41,916 nt of DNA, from contig DATFKK010000038.1 of the NCBI GenBank assembly GCA_035268685.1, positions 1 to 41,916 of the forward strand, read 5' to 3'. Source of the DNA: Candidatus Krumholzibacteriia bacterium (GTDB taxonomy: Bacteria; Krumholzibacteriota; Krumholzibacteriia; JAJRXK01). The notes beneath the pieces were generated by a model. The model was given only the letters and a program-made list of their open reading frames with translations. It did not search any database and was not told the DNA's origin. Below, one piece after another: positions 24,220 through 33,567 of the stretch; position 1 is the first letter of the stretch, and every line of letters starts with the position of its first letter. A program made the position numbers and the translations under genes.

Positions 24220-26913
24220 ATGGACGCGGAACGCTATCGGCGCGTCAAGTCCGTCCTGCTCGAGGCTCTCGAGCAGCCGGCGACTGCGCGGCCGGGCTTC
24301 CTCGCCGCCCGGTGCGGAGACGACGACGAGCTCCGCCGTGAGGTCGAGGAGCTTTTGGCGCAGGAGGAGTCCGACCACGCGATCCTCGACGAGGGCGTGC
24401 TCGGCGCCGGGACCCGTGGGCATCTGCGCGCCACGATCGATCAGCTGGGTGACGGTGTCGCCGTGCCCGAAGTGATCGGTCCGTACGCCATCGTCGGTGT
24501 TCTCGGCGAGGGCGGCATGGGCATGGTCTACCACGGCCGGCAGTCCGAGCCCGTCGCCCGCGACGTCGCGGTCAAGGTCCTCCGCCCGGGCCTCGACGGC
24601 CGCCGCGTGCTCGCCCGCTTCGAGTGGGAGCGCAAGGCGCTCGCCCGGCTGGACCATCCGAACATCGCGCGTGTGCTCGACGCAGGCACCGACGACGCCA
24701 CGCAACGCCCGTACGTCGCGCTGCCGCTGATCGAGGGCGAGACCATCACCGCGTACTGTGACACGGCGGATCTCTCGCTGGAGGTGCGGCTGCAACTCTT
24801 CCTGCGGGTCTGCCGCGCCGTCGAGCACGCCCACGCGCGGGGTGTCCTGCATCGCGACCTGAAGCCGGGCAACGTGCTCGTGCAGGAGATCGACGGTGAG
24901 GCGGTCCCCGCGGTGATCGACTTCGGGATCGCCAAGGCCCTCGACACCGACACCACCGGCATCGACGCGACGATGACGGTCGAGGGACAGCGCATCGGCA
25001 CTCCGGCCTACATGAGTCCGGAACAGCTCCACGGCGATCCCGGTTCGGCCGATGTCCGAACGGACGTGTACGCGCTGGGCGTGATCCTCTGGGAGATGCT
25101 CACCGGAGTCCACCCGTTCGGCGAGGCGGTCGAGTCGGTCACCCGGGCGCTGCAGGCCGGTCGCGAACCGACGGCGCTGGCTCCACCCTCGCGTGCTCCG
25201 ACCGTCGACACGGGAACCGTCGAGCGCTGGCGCCGTCGCCTGCGGGGGGACCTCGACACGATCTGTCTGCGGGCCGTCGAGTTCGATCGCACACGGCGCT
25301 ACGCGTCGGCCGCCCACCTCGCCGATGACGTCCAGCGCTTCCTCGAGGGTCGCCCGATCCTGGCGCGACCGGACTCGTTCACCTACCGCCTCGAGAAGTC
25401 GATGCGTCGTCATCCCGTGGTGACGACCGCCGTGGCCGGTGCGATCGCGGTCCTGCTCACCGGGGCGGGTCTGCTCGTTGTGAACGCGCAGCGTCTCGGC
25501 GTGGAACGCGATCGCGCGGTGGCTGCCGAGCACCGGGCCCGTGCCGAGGCGGAGCAGGCCCGTGCGATCTCGACCTTCCTGACCGAGCTGTTCACCGAGG
25601 TCGACCCCGTGAGCGGCGACGCCGCCGATCTCAGCGCGCGCGAGCTGCTCCGGCAGGGCGCACGGCGGGCACGGGTGGACCTCGCCGGTCAGCCCGAGCT
25701 GCGCGGGCCGCTGCTCAACACGATCGGCTTCGTGCACCACCAGCTGGGCCTCTACGCCACCGCCGAGACCCTTCTCGTCGACGCGATCGACGACCTGCAG
25801 GTTGTCGGGGATGCGCGCGGCGACTCGTTGACGATGGAAGCCTACCGGTCGTTGGCGGTCAACCTGCACGACCAGGGTCGCTACGCCGAGGGAGAGGCCG
25901 CCGCGCGCGAGGCCCTGGCCATCCACGATCGCCTGTACCCACGATCGAAGCCGAGCTACGCGGTCATCCTCAGTGACCTCGCGGTCGACGTGCAGGCGCA
26001 GGGGCGACTCGAGGAGGCGGTCGACCTCCTGAAGCAGGCGTTGGCGTTGCAGGAAGCCGCCGAGGATCCCCGCATCGGCGAGATCGCATGGACGCGGGGA
26101 ACGATCGGCTACGTGATCAGCAAGATGGACCGCATGGAGGAATCGGAGGAATGGCTGCGCTCGGCCTACGAGCTGTTCGTGACGCAGCCGGAGGACGAGC
26201 AGAACCCCTGGGAGCTCGTGTACCACCTGAACAACCTCGGCGGTGTGAACTCGCGTCTCGGGAACTACGAGGAGGCCCAGCCCTATCTACGGCGCGCACT
26301 CGAGGTGAGTCGCGAGATGCACGGCGACGACCACGCCGTGGTCGGTCGGGCCTATTCCATGCTCGGAACCGCGCATCTGCGAGCGGGTGACACCGACGTC
26401 GCCGCGCCCCTCGTCGAGAAGGGCTTGGAGGTCACGCTGCGCGCGGTCGGTCCCGACCACATGCTCACCAGTCGCGTGCTCGGGTCGGTCGTCGCATTGC
26501 GACGGGCGCAGGGTCGTTTCGACGATGCCGTGGTCCACGCACGCGAGGCGCACCGGATCCGGCGCGACGTGCTCGGCGAGGACCATCAGCTCTTCGCCGA
26601 CGTCCAGTTCCAGCTCGCCGAGTGTCTCCTCGACGTGGGGGACGCCACCGAAGCGCTCGTGTTGGTCGACTCCGCGCTCTCGACCTATCGCGCGGAGCGC
26701 GAACCGACCCACGCACGGATCCTCGAGCTGCGAACCCTGCGCGCGGGAGCACTGGACGCGCTGGGGCGCGATGCCGCGGCGGCCTCGGAGCTCGAGGGAC
26801 TGATCGACGACCTGGCGGCCCGTCACGGGGCGGACGACGACTGGACGCGACGAGCCGAGGAGCTGGCGCTGCGCGTCGGAGCCACCACCGCCGGAGGGTC
26901 CGACCCTCGCTGA
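24220..26913 (+). CDS. transmembrane Hanks-type Ser/Thr protein kinase with TPR sensor region
   Basis: The 897-residue protein has an N-terminal helical region (1-85, PATARPGFLAARCG) typical of this subfamily. The kinase domain (about 88-375) has the glycine loop GEGGMG (96-101), catalytic Lys119 in VAVKV, HRDLKPGN with Asp213, DFG at 234-236, and GTPAYMSPEQL. All catalytic residues are present. One membrane helix (about 399-421) follows, then a short coiled coil rich in Arg/Ala/Glu. Tetratricopeptide repeats run from about 470 to 870 (LLNTIGFVHHQLGLYATAETLL, YLNLHDQGRYAEGEAAARE-like units), probably in the periplasm. It probably phosphorylates cytoplasmic partners in response to protein binding at the TPRs. 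Confidence 0.93.
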   Translation: MDAERYRRVKSVLLEALEQPATARPGFLAARCGDDDELRREVEELLAQEESDHAILDEGVLGAGTRGHLRATIDQLGDGVAVPEVIGPYAIVGVLGEGGMGMVYHGRQSEPVARDVAVKVLRPGLDGRRVLARFEWERKALARLDHPNIARVLDAGTDDATQRPYVALPLIEGETITAYCDTADLSLEVRLQLFLRVCRAVEHAHARGVLHRDLKPGNVLVQEIDGEAVPAVIDFGIAKALDTDTTGIDATMTVEGQRIGTPAYMSPEQLHGDPGSADVRTDVYALGVILWEMLTGVHPFGEAVESVTRALQAGREPTALAPPSRAPTVDTGTVERWRRRLRGDLDTICLRAVEFDRTRRYASAAHLADDVQRFLEGRPILARPDSFTYRLEKSMRRHPVVTTAVAGAIAVLLTGAGLLVVNAQRLGVERDRAVAAEHRARAEAEQARAISTFLTELFTEVDPVSGDAADLSARELLRQGARRARVDLAGQPELRGPLLNTIGFVHHQLGLYATAETLLVDAIDDLQVVGDARGDSLTMEAYRSLAVNLHDQGRYAEGEAAAREALAIHDRLYPRSKPSYAVILSDLAVDVQAQGRLEEAVDLLKQALALQEAAEDPRIGEIAWTRGTIGYVISKMDRMEESEEWLRSAYELFVTQPEDEQNPWELVYHLNNLGGVNSRLGNYEEAQPYLRRALEVSREMHGDDHAVVGRAYSMLGTAHLRAGDTDVAAPLVEKGLEVTLRAVGPDHMLTSRVLGSVVALRRAQGRFDDAVVHAREAHRIRRDVLGEDHQLFADVQFQLAECLLDVGDATEALVLVDSALSTYRAEREPTHARILELRTLRAGALDALGRDAAAASELEGLIDDLAARHGADDDWTRRAEELALRVGATTAGGSDPR

Positions 26914-26973
26914 AGCGCCCGTGGCGCGACCTGTGCTTCCGGCGGCGCATTCCCATGGCGAGCACGGTCGGGA

Positions 26974-27003
26974 TCGACAACGAACGCCTCCCGCGCCTAG
27001 AGT
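26974..27003 (+). promoter_or_regulatory. putative promoter of the ClC gene
   Basis: TCGACA (26974-26979), an 18-base spacer and TAGAGT (26998-27003, in CTAGAGT) end 10 bases before ATG 27014. The short distance would give an almost leaderless transcript, with initiation near 27010. Confidence 0.4.
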
Positions 27004-27013
27004 GCGCCCGATC

Positions 27014-29083
27014 ATGAAGACTCCCCGGGCCTGGCTGTCCCAGCTCCGTCGCCGGCTCCTCGCCGGCACCGAGCGGCGCACTCCGAGCGAGAGCGCCCTG
27101 CTCGTGCTCATCCCCGTGGTGGGCGTGGTCGTGGGCTTCTCGTCGATCGGCATCGCACACCTGATCGCCCTTCTGCAGGAACCGCTCTGGGGCCACGGCA
27201 GCGATCTGCTGGCCGGGGCCATGCAAGCGAGCTGGCAGGAACGGGTGTTGATCCCGGCCGCGGGAGGACTCCTGCTCGGACTGCTCGGTCTGGCCCTGCG
27301 CGTGCGCATGCAGGGCCGTGGCACACCGGGGATCATCCAGGCGCTGGCGCTGCAGAACGGTGTGATCTCGCTGCGGCGCAACGCGCCGGGGACCGCGGGC
27401 GGGATCCTGACCGTGGCCTTCGGGGGCTCGCTCGGCCGCGAGGGCCCGATGATGGAATTCGGTGTGGCGGTCAGTTCCTGGATGGGACGCCGTCTGCACC
27501 TCGAGCCGCAGGACCTGCGGATCCTCGTCTGTGCGGCGGCCGCTGCGAGTCTGTCGGCGGCCTACAACGCGCCGATCGGGGCCTCGCTCTTCGCGCTCGA
27601 GGTCCTGATCGGAAGCCTGGCGCTGCCCGTGTTCGGACCGGTGGTGGTGGCGTCGATCATCTCGACGTTGATCGCGCGCAACGCCATGGGTTCGCTGCCG
27701 CGCTTCGTGGTGCCCGAGTACGAACTCGTGTCGGTCTACGAACTCGGCGGCTATCTCGTGCTGGGTCTGGTGGCCGGCGTGTTCTCGGCCGGCGTGATCC
27801 GGGCCGTCGGGTGGTGCGACAAGGGTGCCGGGCGCCTGCGATTGCCGCGCTTCCTCGCGCCGGCGATCGGATTCGCGCTGGTGGGCGGCATGGGCGTTTG
27901 GTTGCCCCACGTGTACGGCAACGGCTACGAGACCGTGAACCTGGCGCTCAACGAGCAGCTGCCGATCGAGCTGTTGATCGTGCTCCCCTTCGCCAAGTTG
28001 ATCGCCACCGTGCTCACGCGCTCGAGCGGCGGGGCGGGCGGAATGTTCACGCCGACACTCATGATGGGGGGCTTGCTGGGCGGTGCCTTCGGGACCGCGC
28101 TGCACTCCTTCTTTCCCGAGTCGACGGCCACCCCGGGAGCCTACGCCCTGGTGGGCATGGCCGCGGTGCTCGCCGGCACCACGCACGCGCCGCTCATGGC
28201 GATCCTGATGATCTTCGAGCAGACCGACTCGTACCAGATCATCCTGCCGCTGATGCTCGTCAGTACCATCAGTTATGCCACCGCCCGCCGGATCAAGCGC
28301 GAGTCGCTGTTCGTCGACGCGCTGAATCGACAAGGCGTGGACCTGCCGCGTGGTCCGGAAGAAGGCGTCATGAAGAGCCTGCGGGTGCGGAACGTCATGC
28401 ACGACGATCCGGAGGCGGTGCACCGTGCAGCCCGGTTCCAGACGATCGTCGAGGCCTTCCTGCGCCATCGCTTCAATCACTTGTACGTGATCGACGACGA
28501 CCATGCCTTCGTCGGCGCGATCCCGTTGCACGAGATCAAGGAGATGCTCGAGCACGCCGACACGTTGGAGGTGGTGGTCGCGCACGATCTCGTCGAGACC
28601 GACTTCGCGTTCGCCACTCCCGACGACACCCTGGCCACGACCATGGAGAAGTTCTGGTCGCAGAACTCCGAGCGTCTGCCCGTGCTGGCCGACACGAAGT
28701 CACGCCGGCTGGTCGGCTGGATCTCCAAGCGCGACCTGATCGGCGTGTACAAGCAGGAGATCCTGGGCGAGGGAAACCTCCTCAGCCGCCTGGGGCCGGT
28801 GGGGGATCGCGCGCGCGACCGTTTCGTCGAATTGCCCGAGGGATTCGAAGTCGCCAGCGTGCACGTTCCGCCCACCTATGCGGGCAGCACGCTGCGTGAC
28901 CTCGCGCCCCGGCGGACCTGGGGCTTCTACGTGCTGCAGATCACCCGGCGCGACCCGGAGCGCGGAGTGCGGGTCGTCGAGATGCCCGACGCGGACACCG
29001 TGCTGCAACCCGAGGACGAACTGGTCGTGGTGGGGCCGGTCGACGGGGTGCAGAGCTTCCGACGGTCGAGCCGGGAGGGGTGA
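27014..29083 (+). CDS. ClC-family chloride channel/transporter with CBS pair and RCK_C-like tail
   Basis: ATG 27014 starts a 689-residue protein; a longer upstream frame lacks support. The ClC core shows MQGRGTPGIIQAL (selectivity-filter loop; Ser of GSGIP replaced), the GREGP motif at 141-145 with gating Glu143, and GGAGGMFTPTLMMGG (GxFxP). Two CBS domains follow (about 455-575: VRNVMHDDPEAV, YVIDDDHAFVGAIPLHEI, LPVLADTKSRRLVGWISKRDL). A TrkA-C/RCK_C-like domain ends the protein (FEVASVHVPP...LQPEDELVVVGPVDG). CBS modules usually sense adenine nucleotides; the added RCK_C domain suggests a second ligand such as a cyclic dinucleotide. The gating Glu suggests H+/Cl- exchange. Confidence 0.92.
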   Translation: MKTPRAWLSQLRRRLLAGTERRTPSESALLVLIPVVGVVVGFSSIGIAHLIALLQEPLWGHGSDLLAGAMQASWQERVLIPAAGGLLLGLLGLALRVRMQGRGTPGIIQALALQNGVISLRRNAPGTAGGILTVAFGGSLGREGPMMEFGVAVSSWMGRRLHLEPQDLRILVCAAAAASLSAAYNAPIGASLFALEVLIGSLALPVFGPVVVASIISTLIARNAMGSLPRFVVPEYELVSVYELGGYLVLGLVAGVFSAGVIRAVGWCDKGAGRLRLPRFLAPAIGFALVGGMGVWLPHVYGNGYETVNLALNEQLPIELLIVLPFAKLIATVLTRSSGGAGGMFTPTLMMGGLLGGAFGTALHSFFPESTATPGAYALVGMAAVLAGTTHAPLMAILMIFEQTDSYQIILPLMLVSTISYATARRIKRESLFVDALNRQGVDLPRGPEEGVMKSLRVRNVMHDDPEAVHRAARFQTIVEAFLRHRFNHLYVIDDDHAFVGAIPLHEIKEMLEHADTLEVVVAHDLVETDFAFATPDDTLATTMEKFWSQNSERLPVLADTKSRRLVGWISKRDLIGVYKQEILGEGNLLSRLGPVGDRARDRFVELPEGFEVASVHVPPTYAGSTLRDLAPRRTWGFYVLQITRRDPERGVRVVEMPDADTVLQPEDELVVVGPVDGVQSFRRSSREG

Positions 29084-29286
29084 GGGGCGGCCCCGTGTCG
29101 ACGCATCGGGGCGACGGCGTGAGCAGGGCGCCGTGCGCCCGGCGAGGGTGATGGTGGACGGCTGCGGTGGACACCCTTCCCCGCCCTCGCGTCCTGCCGA
29201 CCCCCGGGCTTGCCGACCCTGCCCCGCGCACCGAACTTCTCGGCCTGCCGGTGCCGCCGGCGCTCCCCGCACCCGCGAGCCGTGGA

Positions 29287-30555
29287 ATGTCGTCGAGCCC
29301 GTCCCCTGCCGCTCCGCCGCGCCAGCCCAGCCACGGTGAGTTCGTCGCGATGATCGCGCTGCTGGTCTCGCTGGTGGCGCTGTCGATCGACGCCATGTTG
29401 CCCGCACTGCCGCGCATCGGGGCCGACCTGGGCGTGACGGACGCGAACCGGACCCAGCAGGTGATCACCACGCTCATGGTGGGCATGGCCTTCGGCCAGC
29501 TGCTCTACGGACCGATCTCCGACAGCACCGGCCGCAAGCCGATGGTGTTCTCGGGGTTGGTGGTCTTCGCGGTGGGCTGTCTTCTGTCGCTCTTCGCGCA
29601 GACCTTCACGACCATGCTCGTCGGACGCTTCCTACAAGGACTGGGCGTGGCCGGACCGCGCAGCGTGTCCATGGCCCTGATCCGCGATCTCTACGCCGGA
29701 CGCGCCATGGCCGAGATCATGTCGACGATCATGTCGGTGTTCATTCTCGTGCCGATCCTGGCTCCCTTCCTGGGGCAGGCCGTCCTCGCGGTGGCCGACT
29801 GGCGGGCGATCTTCGCCGTGTTCCTGCTGCTCGGGGTGGGCGTGGCCACCTGGTTCGCGCTGCGCCAGCCCGAGACGCTCACGCCGGCAAAGCGGCATCC
29901 GTTGTCGTTCGCAGAACTCGGGCGCAGTGCGGGGGTCGTGCTGCGGCAGCGATGTGCCATGGGGTTCACCGCGGCGGCCGGGGTGTCGTCGGGGGCGTTC
30001 ATCGGCTATTTGAGCTCGTCACAGCAGATCTTCGTCGGGATCTACGGCGTGGGTGACCTGTTCGCGTTGTACTTCGGAATGGTGGCGGCATCGATCGGCG
30101 TGGCCGCGTTGGTGAACCGTCGTCTGGTGTCGCGCCACGGCATGTTCCACCTCACGCGCCGGGCCCTGCAGGCGATCTCTGTGCTGTCGCTGGCGTACCT
30201 GGCGGTCACGCTGGCCCATGCGGGCATTCCGCCCTTCGTCACGCTCATGCTGTACCTGCTGGCGGCCTTCTTCTTCGTCGGCATCGTCTTCGGCAACATC
30301 AACGCCCTGGCCATGGAGACCCTGGGTGACGTGGCGGGCGTCGGGGCGGCACTCGTGGCGTCGCTGTCGCTTGCGATCGCGGTCGCGCTCGGCGGGGCGA
30401 TCGGGCAGATGCTCGACGGCACACTCGTGCCGTTCGTCGGCGGATACTCGGTGCTCAGCGTGACGGCGCTGGGCATCCTGCACTGGGCGGAGAGGGGGCG
30501 GCCGGAGTCGCGCACGTCGACGGTCGTGGCGGGAGTGGTGGAGGAGCAGGGGTAG
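29287..30555 (+). CDS. Bcr/CflA-family MFS multidrug exporter
   Basis: ATG 29287 gives a 422-residue, 12-helix protein with an N-terminus (MSSSPSPAAPPRQPSHGEF) of usual length; the alternative GTG 29167 adds 40 Pro-rich residues. The Bcr/CflA hallmarks are clear: SIDAMLPALPRIGADLGV in helix 1, FGQLLYGPISDSTGRKP (MFS motif A), and GRFLQGLGVAGPRSVSMALIRDLY in helix 4. Helix 5 has LVPILAPFLGQ. Such proteins export drugs or sulfonamide and bicyclomycin-like compounds by proton antiport. It stands between the ClC gene (203-base gap) and the FAD oxidoreductase operon with no obvious partner. The 295-base region after it holds nothing clear except a weak ACCCG/CGGGT repeat near 30797-30818. Confidence 0.88.
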   Translation: MSSSPSPAAPPRQPSHGEFVAMIALLVSLVALSIDAMLPALPRIGADLGVTDANRTQQVITTLMVGMAFGQLLYGPISDSTGRKPMVFSGLVVFAVGCLLSLFAQTFTTMLVGRFLQGLGVAGPRSVSMALIRDLYAGRAMAEIMSTIMSVFILVPILAPFLGQAVLAVADWRAIFAVFLLLGVGVATWFALRQPETLTPAKRHPLSFAELGRSAGVVLRQRCAMGFTAAAGVSSGAFIGYLSSSQQIFVGIYGVGDLFALYFGMVAASIGVAALVNRRLVSRHGMFHLTRRALQAISVLSLAYLAVTLAHAGIPPFVTLMLYLLAAFFFVGIVFGNINALAMETLGDVAGVGAALVASLSLAIAVALGGAIGQMLDGTLVPFVGGYSVLSVTALGILHWAERGRPESRTSTVVAGVVEEQG

Positions 30556-30850
30556 TGTACGGCGTCGCCGGAGCAGCTCTCCGACCCTGAAGTCCGAAGG
30601 TGACCTGCGCCGGGCACCGCGTGTGCGGCCGCGGACCAGGCGAAGATCTCCACGAAGACGTTGCATCGTCGAGTCCCGATGCCGGAATGCCCGCCCGCGG
30701 CCACGAGAGCGGCGGCTTCCGAACGCAGGTGACGCGACTCCACAGGGACGTGGGCGCGAGTGGCACGAGTCCCAGCGTCACGCCACTGCTGCCGACCCGT
30801 AGCCTTCCTTGCGGGTCCGATCCGGAAGTCACGTCGAGGGAGAGTCGTTC

Positions 30851-32134
30851 ATGCACGTCGCCATCGTCGGCAACGGAGTCACCGGTGTCACCGCCGCGCT
30901 CCGCGTTCGACGACACCAGCCGGACTGGAAGATCTCGATCGTCTCCGGCGAGAGCACCTACCACTACTCGCGCCCCGCGCTCATGTACGTCTACATGGGT
31001 CACATGCGGTACCAGGACACCAAGCCCTACGAAGACACGTTCTGGGGCGAGCAGAGAGTGGATCTCGTACGCGACTGGGTGGTCGGTATCGACCTCGAGC
31101 GCAATCGATTGGACCTGCAACGCAGCGGTCGCATGGACTTCGACAAGCTCCTGATCGCTACGGGGAGCAAGTCCAACCGGTTCGGTTGGCCGGGACAGGA
31201 TCTCCCGGGTGTCCAGGGATTGTACGACCTCATGGACCTGCGCCTCCTGCACGAGAACACGCGGAACTGCCGACGCGCCGTGATCGTGGGCGGCGGGTTG
31301 ATCGGGATCGAGCTCGCCGAGATGCTGCACACGCAGGGGATCGACGTGACGTTCCTCGTGCGCGAGCGCGACTACTGGGACAACGTGCTGCCGCGTGAAG
31401 AGGCACGCATGGTCAGCCGCCTCGTGCGCGAGCACGGCTTCGACCTGCGGTTGGAGACCCAGCTCCGGGAGATCGTCGCCGGCGAGGACGGCCGTGTGGC
31501 CTCGGTGGTGACCGATCAGGACGACGTGATCGCCTGTGAAGTCGTGGGTCTGACGGCGGGTGTCTCGCCGAACCTCGACCTCGTGCGCGACACCGGGATC
31601 GCGACGGGCCGCGGAATCATCGTCGACCCCTCCCTGCGGACCAACGTCGAGAACGTCTTCGCGGCCGGTGACTGTGCCGAAATCGACGACGGCACCGAAG
31701 GGCGTAATCTCATCCAGCAGGTGTGGTACACGGGCAAGGCACAGGGCGAGGTGGTGGGCGACGTGATCGCCGGACGAGAACGTCGATACGAGCCCGCAAC
31801 CTGGTACAACTCCGCGAAGTTCCTGGATCTCGAGTACCAGGTCTACGGGCGGGTGAACCTGAACGTCGACGGCGAGCAGAACCTCTACTGGGAGCACGAC
31901 GACGGGATGCACGCAGTGCGGATCGTCCACGTCGCCGGGAGCGTGACCGGTCTCAACTTCATGGGGATCCGATACCGACACCGGACCTGCGAGCAATGGA
32001 TCCGCGACGGACGAGACGTGGAGTACGTGCTCGACCACCTGCACGAGGGCAACTTCGATCCCGAGTTCTTCGTCCGGCACGAGTCCGAGATCCGCAGATC
32101 CCTCCGCGAGCAATTCCAGGGAGCAATGGCATGA
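30851..32134 (+). CDS. NAD(P)/FAD-dependent pyridine nucleotide-disulfide-type oxidoreductase
   Basis: ATG 30851, after a GAGGGAGAG site, starts a 427-residue flavoprotein. Motifs: the FAD-binding VAIVGNGVTGVTAALR at residues 3-18, the LLIATGSKSNRF strand, a second Rossmann motif RAVIVGGGLIGIELAEML for NAD(P)H, and NVFAAGDCAEI before the C-terminus. No redox-active CxxC lies near the flavin, so it is not a thioredoxin- or glutathione-reductase type; nitrite reductase large-subunit-like, rubredoxin/ferredoxin reductase-like or NADH:acceptor roles fit better. ATGA links its stop to the next gene, a membrane iron-sulfur protein. Together they could move electrons between NAD(P)H and a membrane pool. 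A peculiar early segment, ESTYHYSRPALMYVYMGHMRY, is rich in Tyr/Met. Confidence 0.9.
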   Translation: MHVAIVGNGVTGVTAALRVRRHQPDWKISIVSGESTYHYSRPALMYVYMGHMRYQDTKPYEDTFWGEQRVDLVRDWVVGIDLERNRLDLQRSGRMDFDKLLIATGSKSNRFGWPGQDLPGVQGLYDLMDLRLLHENTRNCRRAVIVGGGLIGIELAEMLHTQGIDVTFLVRERDYWDNVLPREEARMVSRLVREHGFDLRLETQLREIVAGEDGRVASVVTDQDDVIACEVVGLTAGVSPNLDLVRDTGIATGRGIIVDPSLRTNVENVFAAGDCAEIDDGTEGRNLIQQVWYTGKAQGEVVGDVIAGRERRYEPATWYNSAKFLDLEYQVYGRVNLNVDGEQNLYWEHDDGMHAVRIVHVAGSVTGLNFMGIRYRHRTCEQWIRDGRDVEYVLDHLHEGNFDPEFFVRHESEIRRSLREQFQGAMA

Positions 32135-33567
32135 TCGACGCGCGGATGCTTCAGCACGACTTCGACGAGGAGGCCGAAGGCTTCTCGCGACCGCCACGGA
32201 GGCAGAAGCCATCGCACGGGACCCTGGTGGGTCGGGTGGCGCTCGCGGCGATCGCCCTCGCGATCACCGAGCTCGTCCTCGGCGCCACGGCCGGCAGTCC
32301 GTGGGACCTTCCCGCGATGCTGGTGGCGGGGTGGACCGTTCTCGGTGCCGCGACGGCCGTGTACTTCTGGGACCGCTACCGGACCCAGTCCGAGGGAATT
32401 CGACACGACGGGGTGTTCTTCGATCACATCAGCGCGCGGGGGCTGTCCGCGTGGCTGTTGGGCGTAGGGCTGACCGGATTCTACGTGCTGCTGTACTGGT
32501 TCCCCGGGCAACTGTCGCGTGTCATCGACCTGGTCGATCCGCTGTCGCGGATGCTCACAGGGCAACCCGCCGACCAGTGGTTCCTCTACGGCTTCCTGTA
32601 CACGGTGGCCGTGCTCGTCTTCGGTGTGCGGATGTTCGGGAAGTACCGCCACAGCCGCTACCACCAGATCCGGACCGCTTCGGTCATGTTCTTCCAGCTC
32701 GGTTTCGCCTTTCTGCTTCCGCAGATCCTGAAGGCCTTCAACGAGCCGGAGTTCTACTTCACCTACTTCTGGCCGCTGAAGCCCGAGTACCTGTGGCCGG
32801 CGGGCGCCGGCATGGGATGGATCCTTGATTCCGGGCGTCTCGGCGTGTTCATGATCTTCTGGGGCGCGATCGCGACCTTCGTGCTCACGCCGATCCTCAC
32901 CTACCGCTACGGCAAACGATGGTACTGCTCGTGGGTGTGTGGCTGCGGTGGTCTGGCCGAGACGATGGGAGATCCGTTCCGCCAGCTCTCGAGCAAGAGT
33001 ACGCTCTCGTGGAAGGTCGAGCGAGCGATCATCTACCCGGTGCTCGCGCTGGTGACCGTGACCACCGTGTCGCTGTGGATCGACTTCGCGACGGAAGGCG
33101 GCCTCTTCGGGTCGTTGTCGTCGAGCCTGCGGGAGTGGTACGGGTTCTACATCGGGGCCCTGTTCGCCGGTGTGATCGGCGTGGGGTTCTACCCCATCCT
33201 GGGGAGCCGGGTGTGGTGTCGTTTCGGATGTCCCATGGCCGCGATCCTCGGCATCTTCCAGAAGTTCGCCTCGCGATTCCGGATCACGACCAATGGCGAC
33301 CAGTGCATGTCGTGCGGCAACTGCTCGACCTATTGTGAGATGGGAATCGACGTCAGGGCCTACGCGCAGCGGGGGGAGAACATCGTCCGGGCCTCGTGCG
33401 TCGGCTGTGGCGTCTGTGCCGCGGTCTGCCCCCGGGGTGTCCTGAAGCTCGAGAACGGCGGCGACGTCACCGCGCGCTATCCCGGGGCCGATCGCCCTCT
33501 GGACGAGTTCCTGACGAGTCTGCGCAACGATCCCAGCGCTGGCCGGTACGACAATGAGTCCCGATGA
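32131..33567 (+). CDS. NapH/CcoG-like membrane protein with two C-terminal 4Fe-4S clusters
   Basis: The start is ATG 32131 (ATGA overlap with the flavoprotein). The 478-residue protein has about six to seven membrane helices (from residue 35). Between them are Cys-rich loops: C266-SWV-C270-G-C272 and C363-RFG-C367-P. Two ferredoxin-type clusters follow: C392-MS-C395-GN-C398-STY-C402 and C423-VG-C426-GV-C429-AAV-C433-P. This arrangement matches NapH/NosR/CcoG/YccM-type quinol-linked electron carriers. Acidic and basic termini (DFDEEAEGF, DEFLTSLRNDP) lie outside the membrane. It probably passes electrons between the membrane quinone pool and a soluble flavoprotein or reductase. The next gene starts 14 bases before this stop. 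Confidence 0.92.
   Translation: MIDARMLQHDFDEEAEGFSRPPRRQKPSHGTLVGRVALAAIALAITELVLGATAGSPWDLPAMLVAGWTVLGAATAVYFWDRYRTQSEGIRHDGVFFDHISARGLSAWLLGVGLTGFYVLLYWFPGQLSRVIDLVDPLSRMLTGQPADQWFLYGFLYTVAVLVFGVRMFGKYRHSRYHQIRTASVMFFQLGFAFLLPQILKAFNEPEFYFTYFWPLKPEYLWPAGAGMGWILDSGRLGVFMIFWGAIATFVLTPILTYRYGKRWYCSWVCGCGGLAETMGDPFRQLSSKSTLSWKVERAIIYPVLALVTVTTVSLWIDFATEGGLFGSLSSSLREWYGFYIGALFAGVIGVGFYPILGSRVWCRFGCPMAAILGIFQKFASRFRITTNGDQCMSCGNCSTYCEMGIDVRAYAQRGENIVRASCVGCGVCAAVCPRGVLKLENGGDVTARYPGADRPLDEFLTSLRNDPSAGRYDNESR

Noticed and set aside
29090-29112. GCCCCG/CGGGGC hairpin after the ClC gene
   Set aside because: Six pairs with an 11-base loop and no T-run are expected by chance at this GC content.
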